Source of the DNA: Parachlorella kessleri
Taxonomy: Eukaryota > Chlorophyta > Trebouxiophyceae > Chlorellales > Chlorellaceae
Reading direction: 5' to 3'
DNA: 64,000 nucleotides
Assembly (NCBI GenBank): GCA_001598975.1
Contig: BBXU01000964.1
Location: 29,531-93,530 of the forward strand
In this document: piece after piece, positions 38,001-48,421 of the stretch
Layout of the letters: each line of letters opens with the position of its first letter
Position numbering within the stretch: position 1 is the first letter of the stretch
Notes under the pieces: generated by a model
Told to the model about the DNA's origin: nothing
Seen by the model: only the letters and a program-made list of their open reading frames with translations
Database searches by the model: none
Position numbers and translations under genes: made by a program

Positions 38001-41000
38001 GGTGAGCCTCACCAGCTCCCGCACCTCCTCGCTCGCATCCAGGCAGCCGCCACCCACATACAGCACCGGCTTCTTGGCCTGCGACAAGGGACAGGGACTT
38101 GACGCCATGATCAAAAGGCTGCTCCAAACCCTCGGCATGCGGGCAGCGCACCGTCACTCTGACTGCGGAATATGCTAGAACCTGCCTTCTCTAATGGCGC
38201 CCTCGCATGATCTACCAGTCCTGCCTTCTGGCGAGACTGGCTTCCCACCTCTCAACCCTCAACTGCATGCATCTGCTTGCCTCTTATACCTTTCCCTGTT
38301 CTGTTTTACCATCCCCCTCCACTGCAAGCCACCCCAAGGACTTCACGCTGTCTTCAAGAAACTGCTCCGAGCCAAGCATGCAAAGCAGCGCACCTCCCTC
38401 AAGCTGTGTGACATGCTAGGTTCTACCGTAGCCGACGGCCTTGTTGCTCACAGCGCCAACGCTCGCATGACCTACCAGTCCTGCCGTCGAGGCTGCTTCC
38501 CCACCTCAAGTCCCCTACCGCATGCATCTACCTGCCTCACCACGCCCCACCCTTGGAAATACCCGCATGCATCTACCTGCCTCACCACGCCCCACCCTTG
38601 GAAATACCCGCATGCATCTACCTGCCTCACCACGCCCCACCCTTGGGAATACCCGCATCCCACTGCCGCCAACCCCAAGCTCCCCCAGCGCTGCACCCCC
38701 CCAGCAGCGGCCCACCTCCTTGATCGCCTCCACCACTCGCTGCAGCTGGGCAGTGTTGGGCGGGGGCGGCAGGCGCGAGATGTAGGCGCCCAGGTCCATG
38801 GGCACGTCCCAGTCGGGCACAGCCAGCGTCTGCTGGATATCCTTGGGGATATCCACCAGCACCGGGCCTGCAGCACAGACAGGCTGGTACCATTTTGGAC
38901 GGCTACGGGCACCACGAGCTTGTGCGGGCACCAGACGGTAACCCCACATGAGACCTCCACACCCCGCCATGATTCGCAGCAGGGGCAGCCGGACCCATAA
39001 AGACGTACGCGGACCTGACTTTGTTTGGTATCCTAAGGGAGAGCCAGATCTATGAGGTCAAGCAGGCCGGTGTCTGCTGCAGGTCCCCCCACAGCTCAAG
39101 CTGGTCTTCCAGCCTCGTGGCCCTTCTTGCCATCCAGTCAAGCTGTCGCTCACCCGGGCGGCCCGTGCGAGCGAGGAAGAACGCCTCCTTGATGACGCGC
39201 GGGATGTCAGCCACGTTCATGACCAAAAAGTTGTGCTTGGTGATCTGGCGGGTCACCTCCACGATGGGGGTCTCCTGCAGAGCACAGCAGATGACAGGCT
39301 CGTGCCAGATGTGAGGTGGTGGCGGGCCTTCCAATGATTGGTACAAGTGCTGGAAGCGGCCGCACGAGTGCAAGGTCACCACCACTGACCAACAACTCAG
39401 TAAAAGGTCGACCCACGGAGCACCCTCCAAGTCGTGCACTGCCACAGTCCCCACCCCTTCCTCTTGCGGGCACCTGCCTACCCACTACACGCGGCAACTC
39501 TCCTGGCACTCGCTCGAGCGAATGGTGTGGAGCACAGCAGCGTGCGACCCTCCAGCACCCCACTCCTGGGCCGGGTAAGACTCCACTTCACTTCACTCCA
39601 CTCAACCCAGCCAAACCCACACAACTCATTCGTTCCACCGTTGCCCTGGCATTATCACGTCCCCTCCCATGATCACCCCCACCAGACCTTCAACGGCAGC
39701 TTACCTGGAAGGCATCCGAGCCGATCAGCCTGCTGGGCACCTGGCCGGTGATGGCCACCAGGGGCACAGAGTCCAGCAGGGCATCTGCCAGCCCCGTCAC
39801 CAGATTGGTGGCGCCCGGGCCGGAGGTGGCTATGCACACGCCCACGCGGCCGGTGGCCTTGGCGTAGCCCTCCGCAGCAAAGATCTCGCCCTACGACAGC
39901 CGCAGCCACCTGGCGGTCAAGCCAAGGGGGGCTGCCAGCGGTACTGCCGCTGGCCGTGGGTGTGTGCGACCCAGGGGTGCTTGAGACCTCTCAGCTGGCC
40001 GGAGGAGCCATCACGCAAGCCGCGCTGCTAGCAGGTCAGGAGCACGGGCTGCAAATCATACTCCCAGCCCCCTTTCTATTCCCCCACCAGCCCAGCCTCC
40101 GTCTGCACGCATCAGGTAAACGTTGCCGACAGCCCGTGCCACTCCTGGGGTCCTTGACTGATGCCCTTGCCAGGTCCCCACCCCCATCTGTTCCCTCTCT
40201 CCACATCCCCGCTCCTCTCCCGCCTGCACCTGCGGCCTGTGCCCACCTGCTCGTGCCGGCAGAGAATATTCTGCACCGTGGGACTGCGGGTCAGTGCCTG
40301 GTGGATCTCCATAGAGGCGCCCCCTGGGTAAGCAAAAAGAGTGTCGACCCCCTCACGCTCCAGCGCTTGCACCAGGATGTCGCAGCCCTTGCGCGGCTGG
40401 TCACCAAAACGGTCCACCCACTCACGAGGCGCAGCGGCCGCTTGAGGTGCCGCAGACGGCTGGGCCTGCGGTAGGCAAGCCAGGTCGACGTGAGGCTGCA
40501 TACAGCTGGGGGACGGCTGGGCCACCACATACGTGGCTGGGGGTATATGGTAATAAACCCAGCACTACTGTGGCGAACTCCGGACTCATCAAATTGTGCT
40601 GCGGCGGGTTCATATGACTGACTAACATACCAAGACTGCCTCTCGCTCCGCACTCACAACCTTGCCTGCATACCAGCGGTGCCCCAAGCTGGCAGCGGTT
40701 TGCCTTGCGCCAAGCTCCCAAACGGCTCCCAGCCCCTTGGCAAGTCCCCACCACAGGTGCCCTCAACTACCCTGGGACCCGTACCTACCCAGCAGGTGCA
40801 CGGACCCTACACCCCCAAGCAACACCACCGACCGCACGGGCCAAACCCCTCCTCTCCCCGTACCTCTACGGCCTTGGCCGAGCCGGTAGACCCCTGAGCG
40901 ACCTTAGCATAAGTTCGGAGGTTAGCACGATCCGCCCTGCAGCTAGAACTGCAGGGTTCTCGCTAGCTCCCAGGGGGTGGGCGCGTGGCGCGTATCCGAC

Positions 41001-41249
41001 TCTAGCCAGCACCACGACCGGTTTACTTACCTCTTGACAGACCTCGGTTGCCGGAGGTTGATAGGCTGGCGCGGCAGCACCTGCAGATAGACGAGAACCG
41101 GTCATGCGTCATGGGCATGCAACCAGCAGCCGGGGGAGTCAAAGGTCTGAGACCATATTTATTTATCGGTTACCCACCTTGTGTGCTAGAGCCCTGTGGG
41201 AATCCGCACAGCGGGTGCCGCAGCTACTAGCCTCCATCTTTCCCTGCAT
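35014..41249 (-). CDS. ALS: Acetolactate synthase (acetohydroxyacid synthase), catalytic subunit, plastid
   Basis: Thiamine-diphosphate enzyme that starts valine, leucine and isoleucine synthesis, making acetolactate or acetohydroxybutyrate in the plastid. Thirteen exons join in phase: 41249-41178, 41080-41031, 40505-40247, 39890-39705, 39274-39154, 38867-38716, 38078-37932, 37678-37460, 37210-37067, 36736-36488, 36189-36055, 35730-35606, 35146-35014; 663 residues. The first two exons and the start of the third are basic and Ser/Ala-rich, a likely transit peptide. Landmarks: [84 protein letters not shown] (ThDP/Mg motif GDGSF), [18 protein letters not shown], and C-terminal [15 protein letters not shown]. 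Catalytic Glu context (CRHEQ) is present. The intron at 38079-38715 holds a 45-base minisatellite. The regulatory small subunit is not in this window. Confidence 0.96.
38521..38655. repeat. 45-base minisatellite, three copies, in an acetolactate synthase intron
   Basis: Units at 38521-38565, 38566-38610 and 38611-38655. The first two are identical; the third differs by one A-to-G change. It lies in the intron between exons 6 and 7 of the acetolactate synthase gene. The unit length is divisible by three and stays open in the antisense frame, but I see no reason to call it coding. Confidence 0.95.
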
Positions 41250-42123
41250 CCTGCGTGCAAGCTCCAAAGGCTGCACTCAACTACAATGGACAGCTGCACC
41301 GGGAAGGGCCCCTCCAAGGCCCGGCCATTTGTGATGTGGGGTCTTGCTTCACGTGCAGCACGATTACCCGCCATTCGAGCTTTCCATCCCAGCGTTTCTC
41401 GCACTGGTTTTTCGCCATTGATTACTTACATTGGCCTGCCCAGTACTCCCTACAGTCTACTGGCGAGCGTGTGGAAGGTAAAGAGTTGATGTCTGTAGTC
41501 ACTGGGTTGGCAAGCTTGCGCCGCAACCTTGCCAACCCTTGGGTGACCGGCTGGCACTCGTAGCTCCCTCTTGTGAAACACTGACCACTCTGAACCAGCA
41601 ACTCGGACTGTACACACAGTCATGCACACACTGTGTGCACTGTGTGCCCAAAACTGGCAGTTTTGGGCAGGGTTGGCTTCACCCTGCTTCACAGTTTTAT
41701 GCACTGTCGGGGGCCTGTCTCTTGAGCAGCCATTACGCTAGTCAAGTTCCCACTAGTCTATTGTGAGCCACCATACGGCTGGCTGCCTGTGGAAGCGTTT
41801 GAGTGAGGGCTAGTGTCAACTGAAAGGCCGCCCACAGTGGACCTGCCCAAACATGTGCACCTGGTGCATCAGCACAAGAGCTTTACTTGTCACATATAGG
41901 TGGCCTGGACACCACACGTATGTACACGTCAATACCTCTGAAATCTCCTCCCCAAGCGTGCTGGAGGGCTCTGGTTTCCTACCACTTTCATGGCGCCCTG
42001 CGTTGCGTGCTGTGTGAGAAGATCTCGCATCCTACCCTGAACTTTGGCCCCTACTTGGAACGCGCCCTGCACCCGGGGTGTGAATGCACCTGTATGTGCT
42101 GTTAGGGTGTCCTTCACAACGAG
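41250..42123. promoter_or_regulatory. Divergent promoter region of acetolactate synthase and sigma factor genes
   Basis: The 874 bases between the two start codons hold both promoters. No clear TATA box. Contains a near-perfect palindrome at 41646-41668 and, just before it, alternating CA/TG runs (about 41600-41645) that are themselves nearly palindromic. No coding signal with family features. Confidence 0.5.
41646..41668. repeat. 23-base palindrome in the divergent promoter
   Basis: An 11-base arm, GCCCAAAACTG, is followed after one base by its exact reverse complement CAGTTTTGGGC. It could be a binding site for a dimeric regulator or form a hairpin; there is no direct evidence for either. 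Confidence 0.85.
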
Positions 42124-45100
42124 ATGTGGCTTCTGACGATGTCCCCCACCACAAACACCTGTAGCTCGAGCCTCGCACCCCACGGCTACTTGTTTCACAC
42201 GCGAACGCACGCCAAGCCCGTGTTAACAAGCAGCAGGAGGCGTGGTGGTAGCCTCGGGCCAGCCTGCAGCTTTGGGCCACACACGAGCCGGGCGCACCCC
42301 GGCGGTAGGGAGGCGTATGGGGCGCACGGCCCGCACGCTCCCAAAGCCGTGCGGCTTGGCACTCCTCAGACCTCGGAGAACTGTGCGCTGGAGCTGCAGC
42401 AGCGGAAGTTGAGGATCATGTTTGAAGCCCCACCAGCCGCAGATGTGGAGCTTTCTAGCACTGCAGCACAGGCACTGGAAGAAGTGCTGCACCACGAGCA
42501 GCGGCTGGTGGGTCAGGCAAACGCGATCGTGCCACGCCCAGGCCTGGGGACTGCCTTTGGTGTTACCCCTAAGCAGCTAGCCCAGCGTGACCCCGAACCC
42601 CTGGGGGAGCCCGCCAGTCCCCCACCAAGCAGTGCGGAGCAGAACGGAGCAGCAACAGGGCAAGGGGAACCGGCAGGGGCAGCACCTAGGCGACGCGGCA
42701 GGCCTCGTCGCTCTGGGGCGGACCACGACTCTGCACTTGGGGAAGACATGCAGCAGCTCTTAGCTGAAAGCAGCACCTCTTCGGGCCAGCCTAGCGCCGG
42801 GCTAGATGAACTGCTAGCCACTGTGAGGAGGCTAGCAGCCGAGGCCGACCAATTGTCGGCGTCCCTTGGCACACCCCAGCAGCGGCGGCAGCCGCGGCCA
42901 CGGCGGCAGCAGCAGCAGCAGCAGGAGGTGGCAGGCAGCATGGCAGCTAGTCCTGCACCTGCCACCAAGCGCCAGCCCAGGCGCCAGGGTGCTATGTCCA
43001 AGGCTGCTCCCGCCTTGGCAGCAGCCAGCCACCCAGGTGGCGTAGCAGCTGGTCAGAAGCGAAGGAGAAGTAGGAGGCCATTGGACTCCATCTCTGCAGC
43101 CGCAGAACAGGGCCCAGGTTCACAGCCTGCAGAGGCGCCAGCACCCGACGGGCATCCTGCAGCGGCGGGGTCGGCCCAGCAGCAGCAAGGGCCAGCGCAG
43201 CAGAACGCAGCTGCCCTGCAGTCGGTCGAAAGCCAGCAGCAGCAGCCGGCAGCTGTAGCGCCTGCACCGGCAGGGGTCGTGTGTAGCACAAGGGCTGCCA
43301 GCAGTGGCCGCAGCCGGCCATCGTCTGGGAACACCCGCCGTGTCCGGCTCACAGTGCAGCACCCCAGTAGGGTACGAGGAGCAAGCCTTGGCAGCGTTAG
43401 TGGTGCTGCTGGAGGGCCCCAAGGGCAGCCTGCGGCACAGCAGGGGCAGCAGGCAGCACCTCAGCAGACTGAGGGGGAGAGGGACGCCCTCTTCCTTGAG
43501 CGTATGCGAGATACGCTGCAGCGCGGTCGCCGCAAGAAGCGCCACACCTCGCTCCCTGGGTGAGTGGTTTTTTTTTAAACGTGGTAGCACTTCGGCTGTG
43601 GAGGTGTGGGCATGTGTGTGCTTGGGGAGGGGAGAGGGGGGTACACTATGGTTTGCGAAGCTGAACTTAGTCAGTTTATGGGGAGTATGCGTTTGCGAAG
43701 CTGAGCGGAGTCAGTGGAGAGGGAGTACCGCAGACACTTTATCGGTTGTGAGCCGCTGATCATGTCCGGGAGTATGAGACGAGAGTGTTTTGTCCAGGAT
43801 TTGGCATTGGTGGTAATGTTTAAAGGTTGGTTCGCTGGCCGATGCGTGTGCAGGGCAAGCAGCAGCGGCTCTGTAAGCATGTTCTTGGGAATGCTGGGTG
43901 ACACGCCCATTCTGAGCAAGGAGCAGGAGATGCGGCTGGCCCGGGTGCTACAGAAGGGCAGACGCCTGCAGGTGCGCCTACCACAGCTGCGACGGCCCCG
44001 CCACTGTGGCACCTGTATTTTGCCAGCAAGGGCATTAGGCTGCCGCTGTGGGGAGCAAAGTCTAATGTGGGCAGGGTGTCACCAGTCGTTGTGGGGTCTG
44101 CATCAGAAGTCGCTGCTGGTACCCTGGAGACTGTACATTCTAGGGAGGTGTCGTGCTTTCCTCTCGTACACGAAAGGCATACACCACATGCGCATCTTTG
44201 CCGATGAGCATTACCTGGTGCCCCCCTTTTCTCGCTTTGCCACCCAGCACTCCAGCTTGCAGGCTCACTTGTGCACGATGTGCATCCCCCCCCCTCCAGG
44301 TCAAGGCGGCAGCGCTGCTGGAGGCGCTAGGCCGCGAGCCCAGTCATGCGGAGCTGGCTGCCCATACCAAGCTGCCTGAGGCTGAGGTCTCTTTGCGGTT
44401 GTCCAATCAGCAGGAGGCCAAGGACTTGCTGTTGCAATACAACCTCAGGTGGGCATGGGACGCCCTCCGCACGCTTGCCATTTTGCTTGGGCCGGTTGCG
44501 TGGTGGTTGGTGGGGAGTGTCGAGATGAGGGAGGTGTGGTGCGGTGCTTCAGCGAGGAGAGGGGGCGGTGGCCACTGTGCTTGGGGTTAGCAGCCAGCGT
44601 GGGATTGAGCCCCTGAAATTCGCAACAGCAAGGCAGAGAGAGCGCTTTGAAGTGTATACTGAGAGCAGTGGGTCCATGGCGCCTGTGCCCGTGCAGGCTG
44701 GTGGTGCATATCGCCAAGCGGTACGCCAACCAGGGTGTGGAGCTGAGCGAGCTGATCTCGGAGGGGGAGATGGGGCTGCGCAAGGTGCGTGTGGAAGGGG
44801 GTGGAGTGAGCCTTGGAAAATGTGTGGTAGGGAGGAATGCATACAACTGCGAAGATGGCTGATGGGTGGTGCTTGTTGCTATTTCTAGGAAGGGATTGGG
44901 ATGGTAGATTCCTGTGAGTGCGCGAGCTCCAGTTGCTTGCCTTCTCATAATTCACCCGGTGTGCGTCCGCCTTGTCCGCTCCCAAGTGGCATCCCATGAG
45001 GTTTGACCTTTGCATGGCCTGCCTTACGGGCTGGACGTGATGGAACTTCCACTTTGGGCTGTGCAGTCCATTGAGCGGTATGACCCCGAGCGTGGCTTCC

Positions 45101-46931
45101 GCTTCTCCACCTACGCCCACTGGTATATCCGGCAGCCCATCTCGCGCGCTGTGGCGGAGCAGGGCCGCGACGTCAGGCTGCCCGTGCACATCTGCGAGAT
45201 GCTCACCAAGATCCACCGCTGCGAGCAGGTGTGTGGTGGGGGATGGGGTGTTTTTGCAGAACAAGGGTTGTTGAGGCACATGTCCCTTGGGGTGCCTGTG
45301 CCATATAGCATGTGTGAGAGTAAGAAGCTCTGCCGGCCTTGGAGCAGTATGTTACCTTCTTGGGGGTTTACCTACTCGTCCTAGTGTGCCTAGTTCCTAC
45401 CCTCTGTACAGGACCTGAACAAGGACCCCAGCCGGGTGGAGCCTGCCACGCGCGAGGAGGTGGCGCGCGCCCTGGGCATGCCGCTGCCACGCCTGCTGCA
45501 CTTCCTGCGGCTGGCGCGCGCGCCGCGCGTGGTGGCAGAGGGTGGCCGCGATACGGGCAGCGAGGGCTCGGGGCTCATGACCACATCCATGAAGGTGAGG
45601 GAGACTGGTGCGGGGGCTGGTAGCGGGTGGGGAGGGCCAGAAGTTGGGTGTGTGATGAGGTCTGGAGCTGAGTGTAGTGCAACACCCGTGGGAGAACAGT
45701 GCATGTTGTTGAAGCCCTGGAGGGCTGGGACGGTGTGATGTGGTGTTTGCTTGCTGCTGGTATGGTCTGACAGGGCTGGGGTGATCATAACAAAGGCAGC
45801 TGTTCAGAGTCTGGAAGCAGCAGGGGAGCATGGAGCATTTTGGTTTGCCAATGGGTTGTTTGCGTGTGTTGAGTGGTGGAGCTGCTGGGAGCAAAGATGT
45901 CAGCCTGAGGCGTCAGCCTGAGGCGTCAGCCTGAGGCGTCAGCCTGAGGCGTCAGCCTTGGTTCCGTTCAGGATATCAACATGGAGGAGCAGTGGGAGGA
46001 CGATGATTTCAACGAGACAATGAACGACATCAACACACTGGAGCATGTCAAGAAGGTGGGAGGGTCTGCTTTTGCCGTGATAGAGAACAATGGGTCATGT
46101 GTTGGCTTGGCTGTGAGGCACCATGAGATTGAGTTGTTGACCATTGAAGCTAGGCTGGGAAGTTGCGAAACAGGATGATTAAAGGCTGTTCATTCCTTCA
46201 CATAGACGATGGCTTCCAACAGAAAGTGTGGGCCTTCGGCGCCAGCTGCAGCCTGGGCGCCTGCCCGTGCACCTCACTCTTTTGCACAGACGGCTATCCA
46301 ACGGTCGCTGTGATATAGGGGTGGCTTCTTGTTAAATGTCGCTGCCGCTCAACGCCCTGCTTTAATGTGCCCCCTGCAGAATGTGTCGGTCATCCTGAGC
46401 ACGCTGCCCAAGCGCGAACGCAACATCCTGCGCATGCGCTACGGCCTCTTGCAAGCCGACGCGGACGAGGCCGACCCTGTGACATCCGCCTACCCCTACC
46501 CCCAGCCCGCCCCCCCGCCCATGCCGCTGCCGGCCGGCGCCGAAGCCGCCCTGGCGACGGAGCTGGTGGCGGCCAGGCCCGGCCGGCTGCAGCAGCACCT
46601 GCTGCACGAGGCTGGCGTGGCAGCCAGCAGCGGCGGGGCAGGGGGCAGCTCGCAGCCGCAGGAGCTGAGCCTGACGGACGTTAGCCTGGCGTATGGTCTG
46701 TCCAAGGAGCGCATCCGGCAGCTGGAGGACCGCGCGCTGCGGTCGCTGCGCAAGCCGTGGCGGGTGCGCCTGCTGGAGGAGATCAACTCGGGGAACCGGC
46801 TGTCGGCCAACACGCTGGCGCACCTGGAGGCGGCCATGCGGCCGGGGGCGCAGCGCCGCGGCGAGCGGGGTGCGGTGGCCGAGGTGGCGGGGGCTGCGTC
46901 GTTGCAGGAGGCGGCCTTCTACTACAACTGA
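42124..46931 (+). CDS. Plastid RNA polymerase sigma-70 factor
   Basis: Nuclear-encoded sigma factor for the bacterial-type plastid RNA polymerase. Eight exons join in phase: 42124-43559, 43854-43971, 44300-44448, 44697-44784, 45067-45228, 45412-45594, 45972-46055, 46380-46931; 923 residues. The large first exon is disordered (Gln, Ala, Pro, Arg) with a transit-peptide-like Ser/Thr/Arg start and an AT-hook-like RRRGRPRRS at about residue 190. Region 1.2: MFLGMLGDTPILSKEQEMRL; region 2: LVVHIAKRYANQGVELSELI and YDPERGFRFSTYAHWYIRQP; region 3: SRAVAEQGRDVRLPVHICE onward; region 4.1: LPKRERNILRMRYGL; region 4.2 helix-turn-helix: LTDVSLAYGLSKERIRQLED. About 75 low-complexity residues split 4.1 from 4.2. 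Chlorophytes such as Chlamydomonas usually have one such gene (known for the group, not shown here). Confidence 0.95.
45901..45958. repeat. 13-base tandem repeat in a sigma factor intron
   Basis: Unit CAGCCTGAGGCGT occurs four times from 45901 to 45952, then a partial fifth copy. It ends about 15 bases before the acceptor at 45971, where the polypyrimidine tract and branch point would be expected. Confidence 0.93.
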
Positions 46932-48421
46932 TTCCCTGCTTTGTGCAGGGTGAGCTTCTGGGTATGATAGGTTAGTTTCGAGCTAGGGTTGTGTGTTGAG
47001 TTCAGGTAACAGGACCAGCGCTCCAGGTATTGCACGGGGGTGAAGGGGGCTGGCACATGCTGGCCTTGAGTGCTCCCTCGCTTTAGTTCATTGTTTGATT
47101 ACTAGCCAGGATGTCTGGCTCATATGGTACGCTATTCCTCTGGACAGATTACTACTGAGTCCTCCCCAAGGAAACAAATGGATTATTGAGCGTAACGCGT
47201 TGCGAGTGTGGCTTGCTCCCTTGAACACGAATCCATCGTTGCCTGTCCAGCTGGGAGTCCAGCAGTGTTTGCAAAGGTAGATGCTGCTGTCGTCGGGTGT
47301 GAGAAGCCTAGCCGTGCTTCTGCACCTCCAGCATTTTCCAGGGCGCCTTCTTGGCCTGTAATTTACCTTGTATAATGCGTCGGTCTGGCATGGCCTCAAT
47401 TTTCTTGAGCTCTTGTTGGCGACGGGGCGGGACGGGCAGGCGATCAAGGGTGTCATGGCTTTTGATACTTCAGTGTTAGGAGTGGTGTGCTTGCCTAACC
47501 CTGCCACCAGCGCTGGCGTCTCAAGTCCTGAGCTTAATTTCGTTGCCATAGTGCGAGTTATTGCGCAGAGAAGATGGAAGCATGATTGCTTGATTTCTTA
47601 TACTAAGTTCTCCACGCGTGTGGCTGCCCTGTTAGCATGACAGGTGCTGCTTGCGTGGTGGTATAGTAGTGAGGCTTTCCTAGTGTTGGGAGCATTGTCT
47701 CAAAAATGTACCCATGTAGCCAGTCAGGTCTTCGACTGTGCAGCAGTCCTTGTAACTATCCTGGTTCTCCTGCACAGGCAACCGGTCCTTTTTACGCTAC
47801 TCTTTACTGGAGCCGTTGAAGGCTGTGGATCAAGCGCTCACTGTGTTAGCTATAAGGTTCTGCCGTCCAGTGCATTCCACGCTAAACCTTGGGCATGCAG
47901 GAGAAGCACTATGTTTCACGCATAATTATGCCACAACCTGCGAGCCTTTGTATTCCTCGTGCTGGCGACAAGTGACAGTACCCAACTCAGCACCCCTCAA
48001 ACTTGAGGTTGCACGAAGTGAGCTGTCTCGCCCGATGTCCTTTGAAACTGCCCCCCTTCCTAGCAAATTTGCAAAGCCATGCCCTGGTGAAAAACCTCAC
48101 TCGCCATCTTACAACACTCTATCAGCCAGCCATGGCAGCAAACTAGGTTAAAGGTACGAATACCAATACACACAGACAGCCAAATCCAGGTCAACTAAAT
48201 CACATATCGCGCTTCTTGCCACCCTAACCAATACATGATGCCAAATTGGTACATTGGGCCTATGAGATAACCTGGCAAGCTGGGTAGCAAAGTCCGGGGT
48301 GGTTTGCCTTACTCTGTCCAACACATACCCTGCATGTGATCAACACTTTTAATGCTACCGACCGCTCTAGCGCCACGGGCGCCATTGATAGGGCCACCTG
48401 TGGGTGACATCCCGACTCCAC
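46932..48421. other. Convergent 3' flanks of the sigma factor and E2 genes
   Basis: No coding signal. Plus-strand TGTAA at 47357-47361 lies about 425 bases past the sigma factor stop; minus-strand TGTAA (TTACA at 48109-48113) lies about 310 bases past the E2 stop. I see nothing else in the remaining bases. Confidence 0.5.

Noticed and set aside
38194..39000. 268-codon plus-strand frame with a repeated 15-residue unit
   Set aside because: Antisense to acetolactate synthase; the repeats come from the intronic 45-base minisatellite.
47088..47925. Several open frames of 60-150 codons after the sigma factor gene
   Set aside because: No family features, no phase-consistent exons, and position fits 3' UTR sequence.
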